DNA from: Jannaschia sp. GRR-S6-38 | GTDB lineage: Bacteria; Pseudomonadota; Alphaproteobacteria; Rhodobacterales; Rhodobacteraceae | Direction of reading: 5' to 3' | DNA: 64,000 nt | NCBI RefSeq assembly: GCF_029853695.1 | Contig: NZ_CP122537.1 | Location: forward strand, 310,001-374,000 | In this document: piece by piece, positions 42,557-51,730 of the stretch | Layout: each line of letters begins with the position of its first letter | How positions within the stretch are numbered: position 1 is the first letter of the stretch | The notes under the pieces: model-generated | Databases searched by the model: none | Told to the model about the DNA's origin: nothing | Seen by the model: only the letters and a program-made list of their open reading frames with translations | Made by a program: the position numbers and the translations under genes

Positions 42557-44688
42557 TGCGCCTGGTCCTCGCCCTGATCGCCTGCCTGTGGCTGCCCCTC
42601 GCGGCCGCCGCGCAATCCGGGCCCGCGACGCTGGTCGCCGACCGCATCGATTTCGACGCCGAGACGCTGGTCGCCTCGGGCGCGGTCGAGATCTTCGCCG
42701 AGGGCGCGATCCTGCGCGCCACGCGCATCACCTATCTGCGCCGCGAGGACCGGATCGTCGCCGAGGGACCCATCACCCTGATCGACGGGCCCGATCGCAT
42801 CCTCTTCGCGGATTTCGCCTCGCTATCGGCGGATCTGCGGAACTCAGTGCTGCAAGGCGCGCGGCTGGTGCTGGACCGCCAGTTGCAGATCGCCGCGACC
42901 GAGATCGCGACGGGGACCGAGGGCCGCTACACGCAGCTCTACCAAGCGGTCGCCTCCTCCTGTGAGGTCTGCCCGGAGAACCCCGTCCCGCTCTGGCAGA
43001 TCCGGGCCCGACGGATCGTCCACGACACCGAGGAACGGCAGCTCTATTTCGAGGACGCGCGCTTCGAGGTGTTGGGCGTGCCCGTCGCCTGGCTTCCGGT
43101 GCTGCGCCTGCCCGATCCGACGCTGGACCGCGCCCGCGGCGTGCTGGCGCCGCGGTTTTCCTCCGACGACCTGCTGGGAACGGGCGTCACGATCCCCTAC
43201 TTCATCCCCCTGGGCCCGTCGCGGGACCTGACGCTTCTGCCCTACGTGACGAATACCGATACGCGCAGCCTGGGCTTCCGCTATCGCCAGGCCTTCGACA
43301 ACGGCCGCATCGAGGCGAACGGCGCCTGGTCGCGCGACGACCTGCAGCCGGGCGACGATCGCGGCTATCTCTTCGCCGAGGGCGTCTTCTTCCTGCCACG
43401 CGACTACCGGCTGGAATTCGACGTCGAGGCGGTGTCGGACGATGCCTACCTCGTGAATTACGGCATCTCGGAAAAAGACCGGCTGGACAGCCGCATCGCG
43501 GTGACGCGGATCGATCGCGACGACCGGGTTCTGGCGGAGGCGATCTATTTCAACAGCCTGCGCGCGGGCGAGAATGACGATTTCCTGCCCACCCGAGTCG
43601 TCACCGTCGAACGCCAGCGCCGCGTGCCGCGTGCCTTCCTCGGCGGTCAATCGATCTGGACACTGCAGGCCCATGCGCGCGAACGGACGGCGAATGCGAT
43701 CCCCCCGGGCGGCCCCGACAACGCCGCGCGCGACGTCACCCGCCTCTCGGCGGCGTATGACTGGCGCCGCACGCATGTGACGGGCGGCGGCCTCGTGATG
43801 ACCGCGATCGCCGGGCTGCATCTCGACGCCTACGACGTGCGCGAGGATCCCAGCTTCGAGGACACGACCTTCGCGCGCGCGGTGCCCTATGGCGGGCTCG
43901 AGCTGCGCTTTCCGATGGCGCGCGGCGGCGCGGGCGGCGTCCGCCACCTGATCGAGCCGGTGGCGCAGGTGCTCTTCGTCCCCGACAATCGCGCCCGCAC
44001 GCCGAACGAAGACAGCCTGACCCCAGAATTCGACGAGGGGAACCTGTTCTCGCCCCAGCGCTTCGCCGGCCGCGACACGCGCGAGCTGGGCAACCGGATC
44101 AATCTCGGCATCTCCTACACGCGCTTCGACCCCTCGGGCTGGAACCTCGGCGGCACCGTCGGGCGCGTGATCCGCGACGACGACCTGGGCCAGTTCCGCC
44201 CCGGCACCGGACTGGACGGTCGAAGCTCGGACTGGCTCGTCTCGGCGCAGGCCAGCTACCAGGACCGGTTCTCGGTGCTGCAGCGGGCGCTCTTCGACGA
44301 CCAGTTCGACTTCGCCCGATCCGAGACGATCCTGCGCTGGAACGGGCCGCGCCACATGCTCGAGACCCGCTACACCTTTCTCGAAAGCGACGTGGCCGCG
44401 GGCCGCCCGATCGAGACCTCGGAATGGGCGCTCGACGCGTCCCGGGACCTCGGGGGCGACTGGACGGGACGGGTGAACTGGCGATATGACTTCGTCACGA
44501 ACGACGCCAGCCGCGCGGGGCTGGGCCTGACCTACAGGTCCGACTGCGTCACCGTGGCCTTCGATGTGGAGCGACGCTTCACCTCGAACACCACGCTGGA
44601 GCCCTCGACCCGCTTCGGGCTTGGGATCGAGCTGGCCGGGTTCGGGGCGGAGGACCGGCGCGACCGACGCCGGCGCTGCGGAATATGA
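42556..44688 (+). CDS. lptD: LPS-assembly protein LptD
   Basis: The outer-membrane barrel that inserts LPS at the cell surface with LptE. The 710-residue protein has a signal peptide (1-19, ending AAAAQ), an N-terminal jelly-roll (LVADRIDFDAETLVASGAVE, ITYLRREDRIVAEGP) and a large C-terminal barrel. Four mature cysteines lie where LptD disulfides form: Cys136 and Cys139 near the N-domain (SSCEVCPEN) and Cys664 and Cys708 near the C-terminus. The start ATG 42556 shares its A with the lptG stop. Its stop overlaps an in-frame upstream ATG of surA. Confidence 0.95.
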   Translation: MRLVLALIACLWLPLAAAAQSGPATLVADRIDFDAETLVASGAVEIFAEGAILRATRITYLRREDRIVAEGPITLIDGPDRILFADFASLSADLRNSVLQGARLVLDRQLQIAATEIATGTEGRYTQLYQAVASSCEVCPENPVPLWQIRARRIVHDTEERQLYFEDARFEVLGVPVAWLPVLRLPDPTLDRARGVLAPRFSSDDLLGTGVTIPYFIPLGPSRDLTLLPYVTNTDTRSLGFRYRQAFDNGRIEANGAWSRDDLQPGDDRGYLFAEGVFFLPRDYRLEFDVEAVSDDAYLVNYGISEKDRLDSRIAVTRIDRDDRVLAEAIYFNSLRAGENDDFLPTRVVTVERQRRVPRAFLGGQSIWTLQAHARERTANAIPPGGPDNAARDVTRLSAAYDWRRTHVTGGGLVMTAIAGLHLDAYDVREDPSFEDTTFARAVPYGGLELRFPMARGGAGGVRHLIEPVAQVLFVPDNRARTPNEDSLTPEFDEGNLFSPQRFAGRDTRELGNRINLGISYTRFDPSGWNLGGTVGRVIRDDDLGQFRPGTGLDGRSSDWLVSAQASYQDRFSVLQRALFDDQFDFARSETILRWNGPRHMLETRYTFLESDVAAGRPIETSEWALDASRDLGGDWTGRVNWRYDFVTNDASRAGLGLTYRSDCVTVAFDVERRFTSNTTLEPSTRFGLGIELAGFGAEDRRDRRRRCGI

Positions 44689-44699
44689 GGGGCGAGAGC

Positions 44700-45908
44700 A
44701 TGACACGATTCCTGGGCGCGATCTTCCTCGCGATGGCGGCGCTTCTGACGGCGCTGCCCGCGACGGCGCAGCAGAACCCCTTCGCGGTGCTGGCCTCGGT
44801 CAACGGCCAGGGCATCACCCGCTACCAGGTCGATCAGCGCGCGCTGTTCCTGTCGCTCCTGCGCGCACCCAACGCCACGCCCGACGCCGCGCTCGACCGG
44901 CTGATCGACGAGACGCTTCAGGTCCAGGCGGCGCGCGGCGCCGGAATCGAGGTCACCGCCGAGGAGCTCGACTCCGGGCTCACGTCCTTCGCCTCGCGCG
45001 CCAACCTGACGCCCGACGAGTTCATCGCCGCGCTGGAACAGGCCGGCGTCGCGGGCGAGACGTTCCGCGACTTCGTGCAGAACGGCATCCTGTGGCGCAA
45101 TTTCGTCCAGCAGCGCTTCGGCCCGCAATCGCGCCCCACCCCCGAGGAGGTCGAGCGCACGCTGGCCCGCGGCGCGGGTCCGCAGGTCCGCGTTCTGCTG
45201 TCCGAGATCGCGTTGCCGCTCGCGCCCGAGACCCAGGACGAGGTCTCGGCCCTGGCGCTGCGCCTGTCCGAGACGATTTCAGGCCAGGCCGCCTTCGAGG
45301 CCGCGGCGCGCCGCTACAGCCGGGCCGCCTCGGCGCGCCGGGGCGGGCGCGTCGACTGGGTGCCCCTGTCGCAACTGGCCCCGCCAATCGCGGCGCGCGT
45401 GCTGACGCTCGCCCCGGGCGAGGTCTCCGAGCCGGTCAATCTCGGCTCCTTCATCGGTCTGTTCCTGCTGCGCGGCCTCGACGAGACGGGCGGCGGACCG
45501 GCGGCCGCGCTTTCCGTCGATTACGCCGAATACCTGATCCCAGGCGGCAACTCGGCCGAGGCGCGGAGCCAGGCGGGGCGCGTCGCGAACCGCGTGGACA
45601 CCTGCGACGATCTCTACGGCGTGGCGCGGGGCCAGCCGCCCGAGCGGCTGATCCGCGAGACGCGGCCCACGGCCGAGCTGCCCGACGATCTGCGCCAGAC
45701 GCTTGCGGTGCTGGACGAGGGCGAGATCTCGACCCTCGTTTCGCCCACGGGCAACCTGCGGCTGATCATGATGTGCGGCCGCGTTGCCGAGCCCGCCGAA
45801 GGCGCCTTCGATGCGGCCGGTCAGCAGATCCTGAACCAGCGGCTTCAGGGCTATGCCGAAAGCTACCTGTCGGAGCTGCGCGCCGAGGCCATCATTGAAC
45901 GCAGTTGA
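44700..45908 (+). CDS. surA: Periplasmic chaperone / parvulin-type PPIase, SurA-like
   Basis: A 402-residue periplasmic protein that would chaperone LptD and other outer-membrane barrels. Signal peptide 1-23 (ALPATAQQ). The N-terminal chaperone part (VNGQGITRYQVDQRALFL, LIDETLQVQAARGAGIEV) matches SurA; one degenerate parvulin domain follows (VRVLLSEIALPL, SRAASARRGGRVDWVPLSQL, GEVSEPVNLGSFIGLFLL). The ATG at 44700 with GAGGGG upstream is preferred to 44685, which lies in the lptD stop. The gene overlaps pdxA by 14 bp. Position between lptD and pdxA is the classical surA location. Confidence 0.9.
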   Translation: MTRFLGAIFLAMAALLTALPATAQQNPFAVLASVNGQGITRYQVDQRALFLSLLRAPNATPDAALDRLIDETLQVQAARGAGIEVTAEELDSGLTSFASRANLTPDEFIAALEQAGVAGETFRDFVQNGILWRNFVQQRFGPQSRPTPEEVERTLARGAGPQVRVLLSEIALPLAPETQDEVSALALRLSETISGQAAFEAAARRYSRAASARRGGRVDWVPLSQLAPPIAARVLTLAPGEVSEPVNLGSFIGLFLLRGLDETGGGPAAALSVDYAEYLIPGGNSAEARSQAGRVANRVDTCDDLYGVARGQPPERLIRETRPTAELPDDLRQTLAVLDEGEISTLVSPTGNLRLIMMCGRVAEPAEGAFDAAGQQILNQRLQGYAESYLSELRAEAIIERS

Positions 45909-46872
45909 ACGCGCGCCGCTCGCCGTCACCTGCGGCGAGCCCGCGGGGATCGGCCCCGAGGTCGTCGCCAAGGCCCGCGCCGTCGCCCCCGAGGTGCCGT
46001 TCTTCGTCATCGGCAACCCGGCGCATTTCGAGGGCTTCGGCGTCGCCACCCGCGTGATCGACGACCCCGCGGCGGCGGGCACGGACGCGCTCTGCATCCT
46101 GCCCCACGACATCCCCGGCCCGGCGCGCCCCGGCCGGCCCGACGGCGCGCAGGCGGCGGGCGTGATCTCGGCCATCGCGCGGGCCGTCGCGCTGGCGCAG
46201 GGCGGGACGGCCTCGGCCATGTGCACTGCGCCGATCCACAAGAAGGCGCTGAAGGACGGGGCCGATTTCGCCTATCCGGGCCATACCGAATACCTGGCCG
46301 CGCTGGGCGGGGTCGAGCAGGTGGTGATGATGCTGGCCTGCCCCGAGCTGCGCGTCGTCCCCGCCACAATCCATATCGCGCTGGAGGAGGTGCCCGCCGC
46401 GCTGACGCAAGCGGGGCTGGAGGCCACCCTGCGCATCACCCATGCCGGCCTGCGCCGCGATTTCGGCATCGCCGCGCCGCGCATCGCGGTTGCGGGGCTA
46501 AACCCGCATGCCGGCGAAGGCGGGACGATGGGCCGGCAGGAGGTCGACTGGATCGCCGATCTCGTCGCGCGTCTCGCTCCCGAGCTGGGCTGTTTCGGCC
46601 CCCTGCCCGCCGACACGATGTTCCATGCCGGCGCGCGGGCGCATTACGACGCGGCGGTCGCGATGTATCACGACCAGGCGCTGATCCCGATCAAGACGGT
46701 CGATTTCGCGGGCGGCGTGAACGTCACGCTGGGCCTGCCCTTCATCCGCACCTCGCCCGATCACGGCACCGCCTTCGACATCGCGGGCACGGGCCGGGCC
46801 GATCCGACCTCGATGGTCGCGGCCCTTCGGATGGCCTGGGACATGGCCGGACGGCGCGACGGACGGGGCTGA
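45895..46872 (+). CDS. pdxA: 4-hydroxythreonine-4-phosphate dehydrogenase PdxA
   Basis: An NAD-dependent dehydrogenase of pyridoxal-5-phosphate synthesis. The 325-residue protein starts at TTG 45895 (NAVERAPLAVTCGEPAGIGPE); the conserved N-terminus rules out the upstream ATG at 45853. Metal and substrate motifs include CTAPIHKKALKDGADFAYPGHTEY, GLNPHAGEGGTMGRQE and YHDQALIPIKTVDF. It overlaps the surA 3' end by 14 bp, so coupled translation is likely. A copy of the intergenic repeat follows its stop. Confidence 0.95.
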   Translation: MNAVERAPLAVTCGEPAGIGPEVVAKARAVAPEVPFFVIGNPAHFEGFGVATRVIDDPAAAGTDALCILPHDIPGPARPGRPDGAQAAGVISAIARAVALAQGGTASAMCTAPIHKKALKDGADFAYPGHTEYLAALGGVEQVVMMLACPELRVVPATIHIALEEVPAALTQAGLEATLRITHAGLRRDFGIAAPRIAVAGLNPHAGEGGTMGRQEVDWIADLVARLAPELGCFGPLPADTMFHAGARAHYDAAVAMYHDQALIPIKTVDFAGGVNVTLGLPFIRTSPDHGTAFDIAGTGRADPTSMVAALRMAWDMAGRRDGRG

Positions 46873-46883
46873 CCGCTCCCGGA

Positions 46884-46907
46884 TCATCACGGGTCCCGAA
46901 ATACTCC
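46884..46907. repeat. Intergenic repeat, copy B (core only)
   Basis: The 24-bp core TCATCACGGGTCC-CGAAATACTCC lies 11 bp after the pdxA stop. Copy A at 18063-18086 differs at only two positions (GGAAACACTCC at its end). Read on the minus strand both give GGAGT-R-TTTC followed by a stretch ending GGACCCGTGATGA. No GC hairpin tail is seen next to this copy. Confidence 0.65.
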
Positions 46908-46953
46908 AATCCCGGCCTCGCAGCCGGCCATCCGCCGGGCTATTGGCGGGTCC

Positions 46954-47790
46954 ATGGCCCAGATCGACGACCTGCCCCCTCTGCGCGACGTGATCGCCGC
47001 CCATGACCTGCGGGCGAAGAAATCGCTCGGGCAGAACTTCCTCCTGGATCTGAACCTGACGGCCCGGATCGCCCGCGTCGGCGGCTCGCTGGAGGGCGCG
47101 CGCGTGCTCGAAGTCGGGCCGGGGCCCGGCGGGCTGACCCGGGCGCTTCTGGCCGAGGGCGCGGAAGAGGTGCTGGCCGTGGAAAAGGACGCGCGCTGCC
47201 TGCCCGCGCTCGCGCAGATCGCCGCGCACTATCCCGGGCGGCTGGAGGTGGTGAGCGCGGATGCGCTCGAGATCGATCCCGGCGCCTATCTGGAGGCGCC
47301 GTGGCGGGTGATCTCCAACCTGCCCTATAATGTCGGCACCGAACTGCTGATCCGCTGGCTGACCCCGCCCGACTGGCCGCCCCGGTGGGAGAGCCTGACG
47401 CTGATGTTCCAGCGCGAGGTCGCGGAGCGGATCGTGGCGCAGCCGGGTGGCAAGGCCTATGGCCGCCTCGCGATCCTGTCGCAATGGCGCTGCGACGCGC
47501 GGATCGCGCTGTCCTTGCCGCCGGAGGCCTTCTCTCCGCCGCCCAAGGTGTCCTCGGCCGTGGTGCATCTGACCGCCCTGCCCGCGCCGCGCTTCCCCGC
47601 GCCGCCGGCGGTGCTGGAACGGGTCGTGGCGAAGGGGTTCAACCAGCGTCGCAAGATGCTGCGGGCCGCGCTGAAGGGGCTCGCCCCCGATATCGAAGGC
47701 ACGCTGCGCGATGCGGGGCTCGAGCCGACGATGCGGGCCGAGCAGGTGCCGCTCGAAGGGTGGTGCGCGCTGGCCCGCGCGCTGGGCTGA
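46954..47790 (+). CDS. rsmA: 16S rRNA dimethyladenosine transferase (KsgA/RsmA)
   Basis: Dimethylates A1518 and A1519 of 16S rRNA in 30S maturation. The 278-residue protein contains [14 protein letters not shown], the SAM-binding [29 protein letters not shown] (motif IV NLPY), and [15 protein letters not shown]. The C-terminal RNA-binding helices follow. ATG 46954. The pdxA-rsmA order matches the classical surA-pdxA-rsmA arrangement; a terminator hairpin overlaps its stop. Confidence 0.96.
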   Translation: MAQIDDLPPLRDVIAAHDLRAKKSLGQNFLLDLNLTARIARVGGSLEGARVLEVGPGPGGLTRALLAEGAEEVLAVEKDARCLPALAQIAAHYPGRLEVVSADALEIDPGAYLEAPWRVISNLPYNVGTELLIRWLTPPDWPPRWESLTLMFQREVAERIVAQPGGKAYGRLAILSQWRCDARIALSLPPEAFSPPPKVSSAVVHLTALPAPRFPAPPAVLERVVAKGFNQRRKMLRAALKGLAPDIEGTLRDAGLEPTMRAEQVPLEGWCALARALG

Positions 47791-47808
47791 GCGCCGCGGC
47801 GGCGCTCA
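47788..47808. terminator. Palindromic bidirectional terminator holding both stop codons
   Basis: TGAGCGCCGC and GCGGCGCTCA are perfect 10-bp arms around one central G. The left arm begins with the rsmA stop TGA and the right arm ends with the stop of the convergent DUF4167 gene (TCA). It would fold in both transcripts. There is no T-tract. Confidence 0.55.
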
Positions 47809-48522
47809 GGCGTCTTCGCTGGACGGGCTGGGATTGCTGCCTTCGGCCTCGGGGGCGGGCGCCTTCTTGCGGGGGCGCCGCTTGGGCTTGGGCATATCCT
47901 CGGGCGTGTCGACGACATGGGACGCGCCGTCCTGCGCCTCGGCCGGTCGATCGCTCGACCGATCGTCGCGCGGCTGGTCGTCGCGCGGCCGATCCTCGCG
48001 AGACTGGTCGCGGCTCTCGTCGCGATGGCCCTCGGAGCGATCAGAGTGCTCGCCGCGATCCTTGCGCCGGCTTCCGCCGCGGCGCCCGCGGCCCTGGCCG
48101 TCCTGGCCGTCGCCCTGCTGGCCGCCGCCCTGCTGACCCTGCGAGCCGGCCTGCTGGCCGCCTTGGTCGCCGCCGCCCTGCTGCTGACCGCCGCCCTGCT
48201 GGCCGCCTTGCTGCCCGCCTTGCTGGCCGCCGCCCTGCTGGCTTTGCTGGTGCTGCTGCTGGCGGGCGTCGATCTCCTTCTGCGCGGCGGCGAGCATACG
48301 GGTGTAATGCTCGGAATGCTGCTGGAAATTCTCGACCGCAACGCGGTCGCCCGACAGCTGCGCGTCCCGCGCGAGCTGGTTGTACTTGTCGATGATCTGC
48401 TGAGGGGTGCCGCGCACCTTCCCCTCGGGGCCGGAGCTGTCGAAGACGCGATTGACGATGTTGCCGCCCTGCGGACGGTTGTTCCGGTTCTTGCTCCGCG
48501 AACGGGACTTGCTGCTTCTCAT
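47806..48522 (-). CDS. DUF4167-domain protein with Gln/Gly-rich repeats
   Basis: A 238-residue protein. The first 95 residues carry the DUF4167 domain: MRSSKSRSRSKNRNNRPQGG, FDSSGPEGKVRGTPQQIIDKY, QLSGDRVAVENFQQHSEHYTRML. Next come Gln/Gly-rich repeats (about residues 95-150), then Arg/Asp/Ser-rich charged repeats and a basic tail (PKPKRRPRKKAP). The low-complexity half is probably disordered; the domain family is confined largely to alphaproteobacteria and its function is not established, though RNA binding is plausible from the basic, RNA-like composition. About 174 bp separate its start from the prmC stop, with nothing recognisable. Confidence 0.85.
   Translation of the reverse strand: MRSSKSRSRSKNRNNRPQGGNIVNRVFDSSGPEGKVRGTPQQIIDKYNQLARDAQLSGDRVAVENFQQHSEHYTRMLAAAQKEIDARQQQHQQSQQGGGQQGGQQGGQQGGGQQQGGGDQGGQQAGSQGQQGGGQQGDGQDGQGRGRRGGSRRKDRGEHSDRSEGHRDESRDQSREDRPRDDQPRDDRSSDRPAEAQDGASHVVDTPEDMPKPKRRPRKKAPAPEAEGSNPSPSSEDA
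48113..48250. repeat. Imperfect tandem repeats encoding Gln/Gly tract
   Basis: Units of CTGCTGGCCGCC and close variants (CTTGCTGCCCGCC, CTGCTGACCG) repeat within the DUF4167 gene, encoding Gln-Gln-Gly-Gly type units on the minus strand. Such a tract may vary in copy number between strains. Confidence 0.7.
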
Positions 48523-48696
48523 GCGTGAGGGTTTCCGCTGATCGTTGCCGTGGACCGTGCCCGCGTTGCGGGTCGAACGGTCCGGGATTGCTCGGGCAGG
48601 CACCGGGAGCGAAGAGGTCGCATCCGCCGTCGTGCTGGATGTCTTATGGGTGCGCCGAACACAGGTTACAAGCGGATTCGTGGGGTTTCGCACCCG

Positions 48697-49500
48697 TCAT
48701 CGGGGTTTTTCCGCCTGCACGACCCGGTCGCGACCATCCAGGTCGGGGCGGATCGCGATCCCGGCGAGGCCGGCATCGCGAAACAGCGCGGCGACCGCGT
48801 CCCCCTGCGTCGGCCCGATCTCGACCATCAGCCGCCCGCCCGGGGCCAGCCGCGCGGGCGCGTCCCGCGCGATCACGCGATAGGCGTCGAGCCCGTCGCC
48901 GCCCGGGGTCAGCGCGCCGCGCGGCTCGCGCAGGACTTCGGGCAAAAGCGCCGCCATCTCGTCCTCGGCGATATAGGGCGGATTGGAGACGATCAGGTCG
49001 AACGGGCCCTCGACCCCGTCCAGCCAGTCGGCCCGCGAGAATTCCGCACGCGCCGCGACCCCCGTGGCGGCGGCGTTCCGGCGCGCGACCGCGAGCGCTG
49101 CGTCCGAGACGTCGGTGCCGAGCCCCGTGGCCTCGGGCCGTTCCGCCAGCAGCGAACAGAGGATGCAGCCCGAGCCGGTGCCGAGGTCGAGCAGGCGGGC
49201 GAAGGGCGCCGCCAGCGCCGCGGCGACCAGCGTTTCGGTCTCCGGGCGCGGGTCGAGCACGTCGGGCGTGACCTCGAACTCGTGCCGCCAGAAAGCGCGC
49301 CGCCCCGTCAGGTGCGACACCGGCTCGCGCGCGGCGCGGCGCGCGACCAACGCCTCGAACCGCGCCAGCGCGGCCGCATCCGGCGCCTCGACGGGGCCCG
49401 CCACCGCGCGCATCAGGATCTCGGCGTCGCGCGCCGCGCCCGGCACGCCCGCCGCCTCCAGAGCGGCGCGTGCGCGGGCCAGCGCATCGCGGCGGCTCAC
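48697..49500 (-). CDS. prmC: Release-factor glutamine methyltransferase PrmC
   Basis: Methylates the Gln of the GGQ motif in RF1/RF2. The 267-residue protein has a helical N-domain and a Rossmann methyltransferase: [33 protein letters not shown] (catalytic NPPY), and [12 protein letters not shown]. It starts at GTG 49500, which overlaps the prfA stop (GTGA), the classical prfA-prmC pairing, so enzyme and substrate are coexpressed. Confidence 0.95.
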   Translation of the reverse strand: MSRRDALARARAALEAAGVPGAARDAEILMRAVAGPVEAPDAAALARFEALVARRAAREPVSHLTGRRAFWRHEFEVTPDVLDPRPETETLVAAALAAPFARLLDLGTGSGCILCSLLAERPEATGLGTDVSDAALAVARRNAAATGVAARAEFSRADWLDGVEGPFDLIVSNPPYIAEDEMAALLPEVLREPRGALTPGGDGLDAYRVIARDAPARLAPGGRLMVEIGPTQGDAVAALFRDAGLAGIAIRPDLDGRDRVVQAEKPR

Positions 49501-50552
49501 GCCTCCATCTCGGCCAGAAGCGTCGCCTGGCGGTCGGCGATCAGCGCATCGATCACCTCGTCGAGGTCGCCCGCCAGCACCGCGTCCAGCTTGTAGAGCG
49601 TCAGGTTGATGCGGTGATCGGTCATCCGGCCCTGCGGGAAATTGTAGGTCCGGATCCGCTCGGAGCGGTCGCCCGACCCGACCTGGGCGCGGCGATCGGC
49701 GCTGCGCTCGGCATCGGCGGCGGCGCGGCTCGCCTCGTAGAGCCGGGCGCGCAGCACCTCCATCGCGATCTCGCGGTTCCGATGCTGGGATTTCTCGGAG
49801 GAAGTCACGACGATCCCGGTCGGCAGATGGGTAATGCGGACCGCCGAATCCGTCGTGTTGACGTGCTGCCCCCCGGCCCCGCTGGCGCGCATCGTGTCGA
49901 TGCGGATCTCGCTCGCGGGAATGTCGATATCGACGGCCTGCGCCTCGGGCAGCACCGCAACGGTCGCCGCCGAGGTGTGGATGCGCCCGCCGCTCTCGGT
50001 CGCGGGCACGCGCTGGACGCGGTGGACGCCGCTTTCGAACTTGAGCCGGGCGAAGACGTTCTCGCCCTCGATCCGCGCGACGAGTTCCTTGACGCCGCCC
50101 AGGTCGCTCTCCTGCCGCTCGACCGTCTCCATCCGCCAGCCGCGGGCTTCGGCATAGCGGCGATACATCGCCTCCAGATCGGCGGCGAAGAGCGCCGCTT
50201 CCTCGCCACCCGTACCGGGCCGGATCTCTAGGATGGCCGGGCGGGCGTCGGCCGCGTCCTTCGGCAGGAGCGCGATCTGCAGCGCGGCTTCCGCGGCCGC
50301 GCGCCGCGCCTCCAGCGCCGGCAGCTCGGCGCGGGCCAGTTCGGCCATCTCGGGGTCTTCCAGCATCGCGCGGGTCTCGGCCAGCTCGCGCTCCAGCGCC
50401 TGCCAACCACGCACCTGCTCGGCCACGGGGCGCAGATCGCTGTATTCGCGCGTCAGCGTGGCGATCTCGGAGGCGTCGGGCCCCGCGTTCAGACGCGCTT
50501 CGAGGTACTCGAAACGGTCGAGGATCTGGGCAAGGCGATCGGCGGGGATCAT
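49497..50552 (-). CDS. prfA: Peptide chain release factor RF1
   Basis: Terminates translation at UAA and UAG. The 351-residue protein has the GGQ loop at 227-229 ([16 protein letters not shown]) and the tripeptide anticodon PAT at 183-185 ([10 protein letters not shown]), diagnostic of RF1. The N-terminal coiled-coil domain covers about 1-110. The start is ATG 50552. First of the prfA-prmC pair; divergent from a small secreted-protein gene. Confidence 0.97.
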   Translation of the reverse strand: MIPADRLAQILDRFEYLEARLNAGPDASEIATLTREYSDLRPVAEQVRGWQALERELAETRAMLEDPEMAELARAELPALEARRAAAEAALQIALLPKDAADARPAILEIRPGTGGEEAALFAADLEAMYRRYAEARGWRMETVERQESDLGGVKELVARIEGENVFARLKFESGVHRVQRVPATESGGRIHTSAATVAVLPEAQAVDIDIPASEIRIDTMRASGAGGQHVNTTDSAVRITHLPTGIVVTSSEKSQHRNREIAMEVLRARLYEASRAAADAERSADRRAQVGSGDRSERIRTYNFPQGRMTDHRINLTLYKLDAVLAGDLDEVIDALIADRQATLLAEMEA

Positions 50553-50632
50553 GGCCCCGGGGCATGGGCGGTCTTCCTCATTTGGTCAAGGGGCGCGCGC
50601 GTGATACGCTCGACCCACGGGAGGTATCCGAC

Positions 50633-50860
50633 ATGCGCCTGATCTCATTCGCCGCCGCTGCCGCTCTCTGCCTTGTCACGACCGCGCAGGCCACGACCTC
50701 GGCCATTCCGTGCCAGTGCCGCGACACCAACGGCAACCTGCACGAGGTCGGGACGCAGATGTGCCTCCAGGTCGACGGGCGCGCGTTCATGGCGCTTTGC
50801 GACATGTCGCTCAACGTCACGATCTGGCGCGATACGGGCGATGCCTGCCCGACGGGCTGA
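50633..50860 (+). CDS. Small secreted cysteine-containing protein
   Basis: A 75-residue protein with a signal peptide (about 1-21) and five cysteines in the mature part (27, 29, 44, 56, 72): SAIPCQCRDTNGNLHEVG, TQMCLQVDGRAFMALCDM. The ATG at 50633 follows a strong GGGAGGT site at 7 bp spacing. Four of the five cysteines could form two disulfides. No family recognised; the CxC motif suggests a metal or disulfide function. Short gene transcribed away from prfA. Confidence 0.8.
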   Translation: MRLISFAAAAALCLVTTAQATTSAIPCQCRDTNGNLHEVGTQMCLQVDGRAFMALCDMSLNVTIWRDTGDACPTG

Positions 50861-50869
50861 AGCGTCCCC

Positions 50870-51265
50870 CTAGACATCCCGCCGGTAGCGCGTGAGCGCG
50901 CGGTAATCCTTGCGTGGCCCCGTGACCCGCCAGCGCACCGACCAGCGCGGCCAGGCCGACAGATCGTAGCGCAGAAGGTACGTATCGGGAGCGCAATCGT
51001 GATGCGCGCGCCCGTCGGGGCCGATGACGTGGAATGGCCGGCCGTCGCCGAAGGCCACCTCGATCCCGTCGGGCCCCTCTCGCCAGAGCGTTTCGCGCCG
51101 CGCGGCGAAGACCTGACCGCCCTGCCGTATCTCGCCCGTCTCCACGCCGCGCAGCCAGGCCCCCTCCGGCCGCCACTCGGCCGCGCCCGCGAACCGCACG
51201 GTCGCGCCGTCGGCGTGGCGGATCACGCGGTTGACCCGCCAGCGGCCCGCCAGCCCCGCAATCAT
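50870..51265 (-). CDS. DUF6314 family protein
   Basis: A 131-residue cytoplasmic protein. Family traits are LAGRWRVNRVIRHADGATVRFAG at the start, AEWRPEGAWLRGVETGEI, FGDGRPFHVIGPDG, and the C-terminal WPRWSVRWRVTGPRKDYRALTRYRR, typical of a small beta-barrel protein common in Rhodobacterales. Function unknown. ATG 51265 overlaps the dgkA stop by 3-4 bp (ATGA). Confidence 0.75.
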   Translation of the reverse strand: MIAGLAGRWRVNRVIRHADGATVRFAGAAEWRPEGAWLRGVETGEIRQGGQVFAARRETLWREGPDGIEVAFGDGRPFHVIGPDGRAHHDCAPDTYLLRYDLSAWPRWSVRWRVTGPRKDYRALTRYRRDV

Positions 51266-51663
51266 CGCGCGAGCAGCGCCGCGCCCACGACCCAGACGGC
51301 ATGCCCGCCGAAGACCAGCACGGCGCAGAACACCGCGAAACTGCCCAGGTCCTTCGCCTGCTTGGCGAAATTGCTGATCTCGGGCGAGACGCGATCGACG
51401 ATCAGCTCGATCGCCGTGTTCAGCGCCTCGACCAGGAGCGAGTTCAGGAACAGCGCGACCGCCACCGCCCATTGCGCGGGCCGCACGCCCACCAGCGCGA
51501 AGGCCAGCGCGGTCGCGACGAACATCGCCAGTTGCAGCCGCGCCGCGCGTTGCGCGGCCAGGACGCGCCCGCCGGCGAGCGAATAGCCCAGCGCCCCCCA
51601 GGTATGCGCCACCGCGTTGCGCGTGCCCTTGGCGGGCGGTTCGGGTCGGTCCAGTTCCGTCAC
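51262..51663 (-). CDS. dgkA: Diacylglycerol kinase
   Basis: A 133-residue membrane kinase returning diacylglycerol to phosphatidate. The conserved EALNTAIELIVDRVSPE, typical of DgkA, is at about residue 78-95, and three hydrophobic helices are visible. Start GTG 51663 has GGAAG upstream; no ATG is available in frame. It overlaps the DUF6314 gene start. Confidence 0.92.
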   Translation of the reverse strand: MTELDRPEPPAKGTRNAVAHTWGALGYSLAGGRVLAAQRAARLQLAMFVATALAFALVGVRPAQWAVAVALFLNSLLVEALNTAIELIVDRVSPEISNFAKQAKDLGSFAVFCAVLVFGGHAVWVVGAALLAR

Positions 51664-51730
51664 GGGACTTCCTTTCCTTCGGTCGCGCGCCACCCTAGAA
51701 CGCGCGCGACCCGACCCGAAAGGCCCGCGC

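Noticed and set aside
48113-48250. Repeats in the DUF4167 gene as a CRISPR array
   Set aside because: The units are short, contiguous, imperfect and in frame with a Gln/Gly protein repeat; there are no regular spacers.
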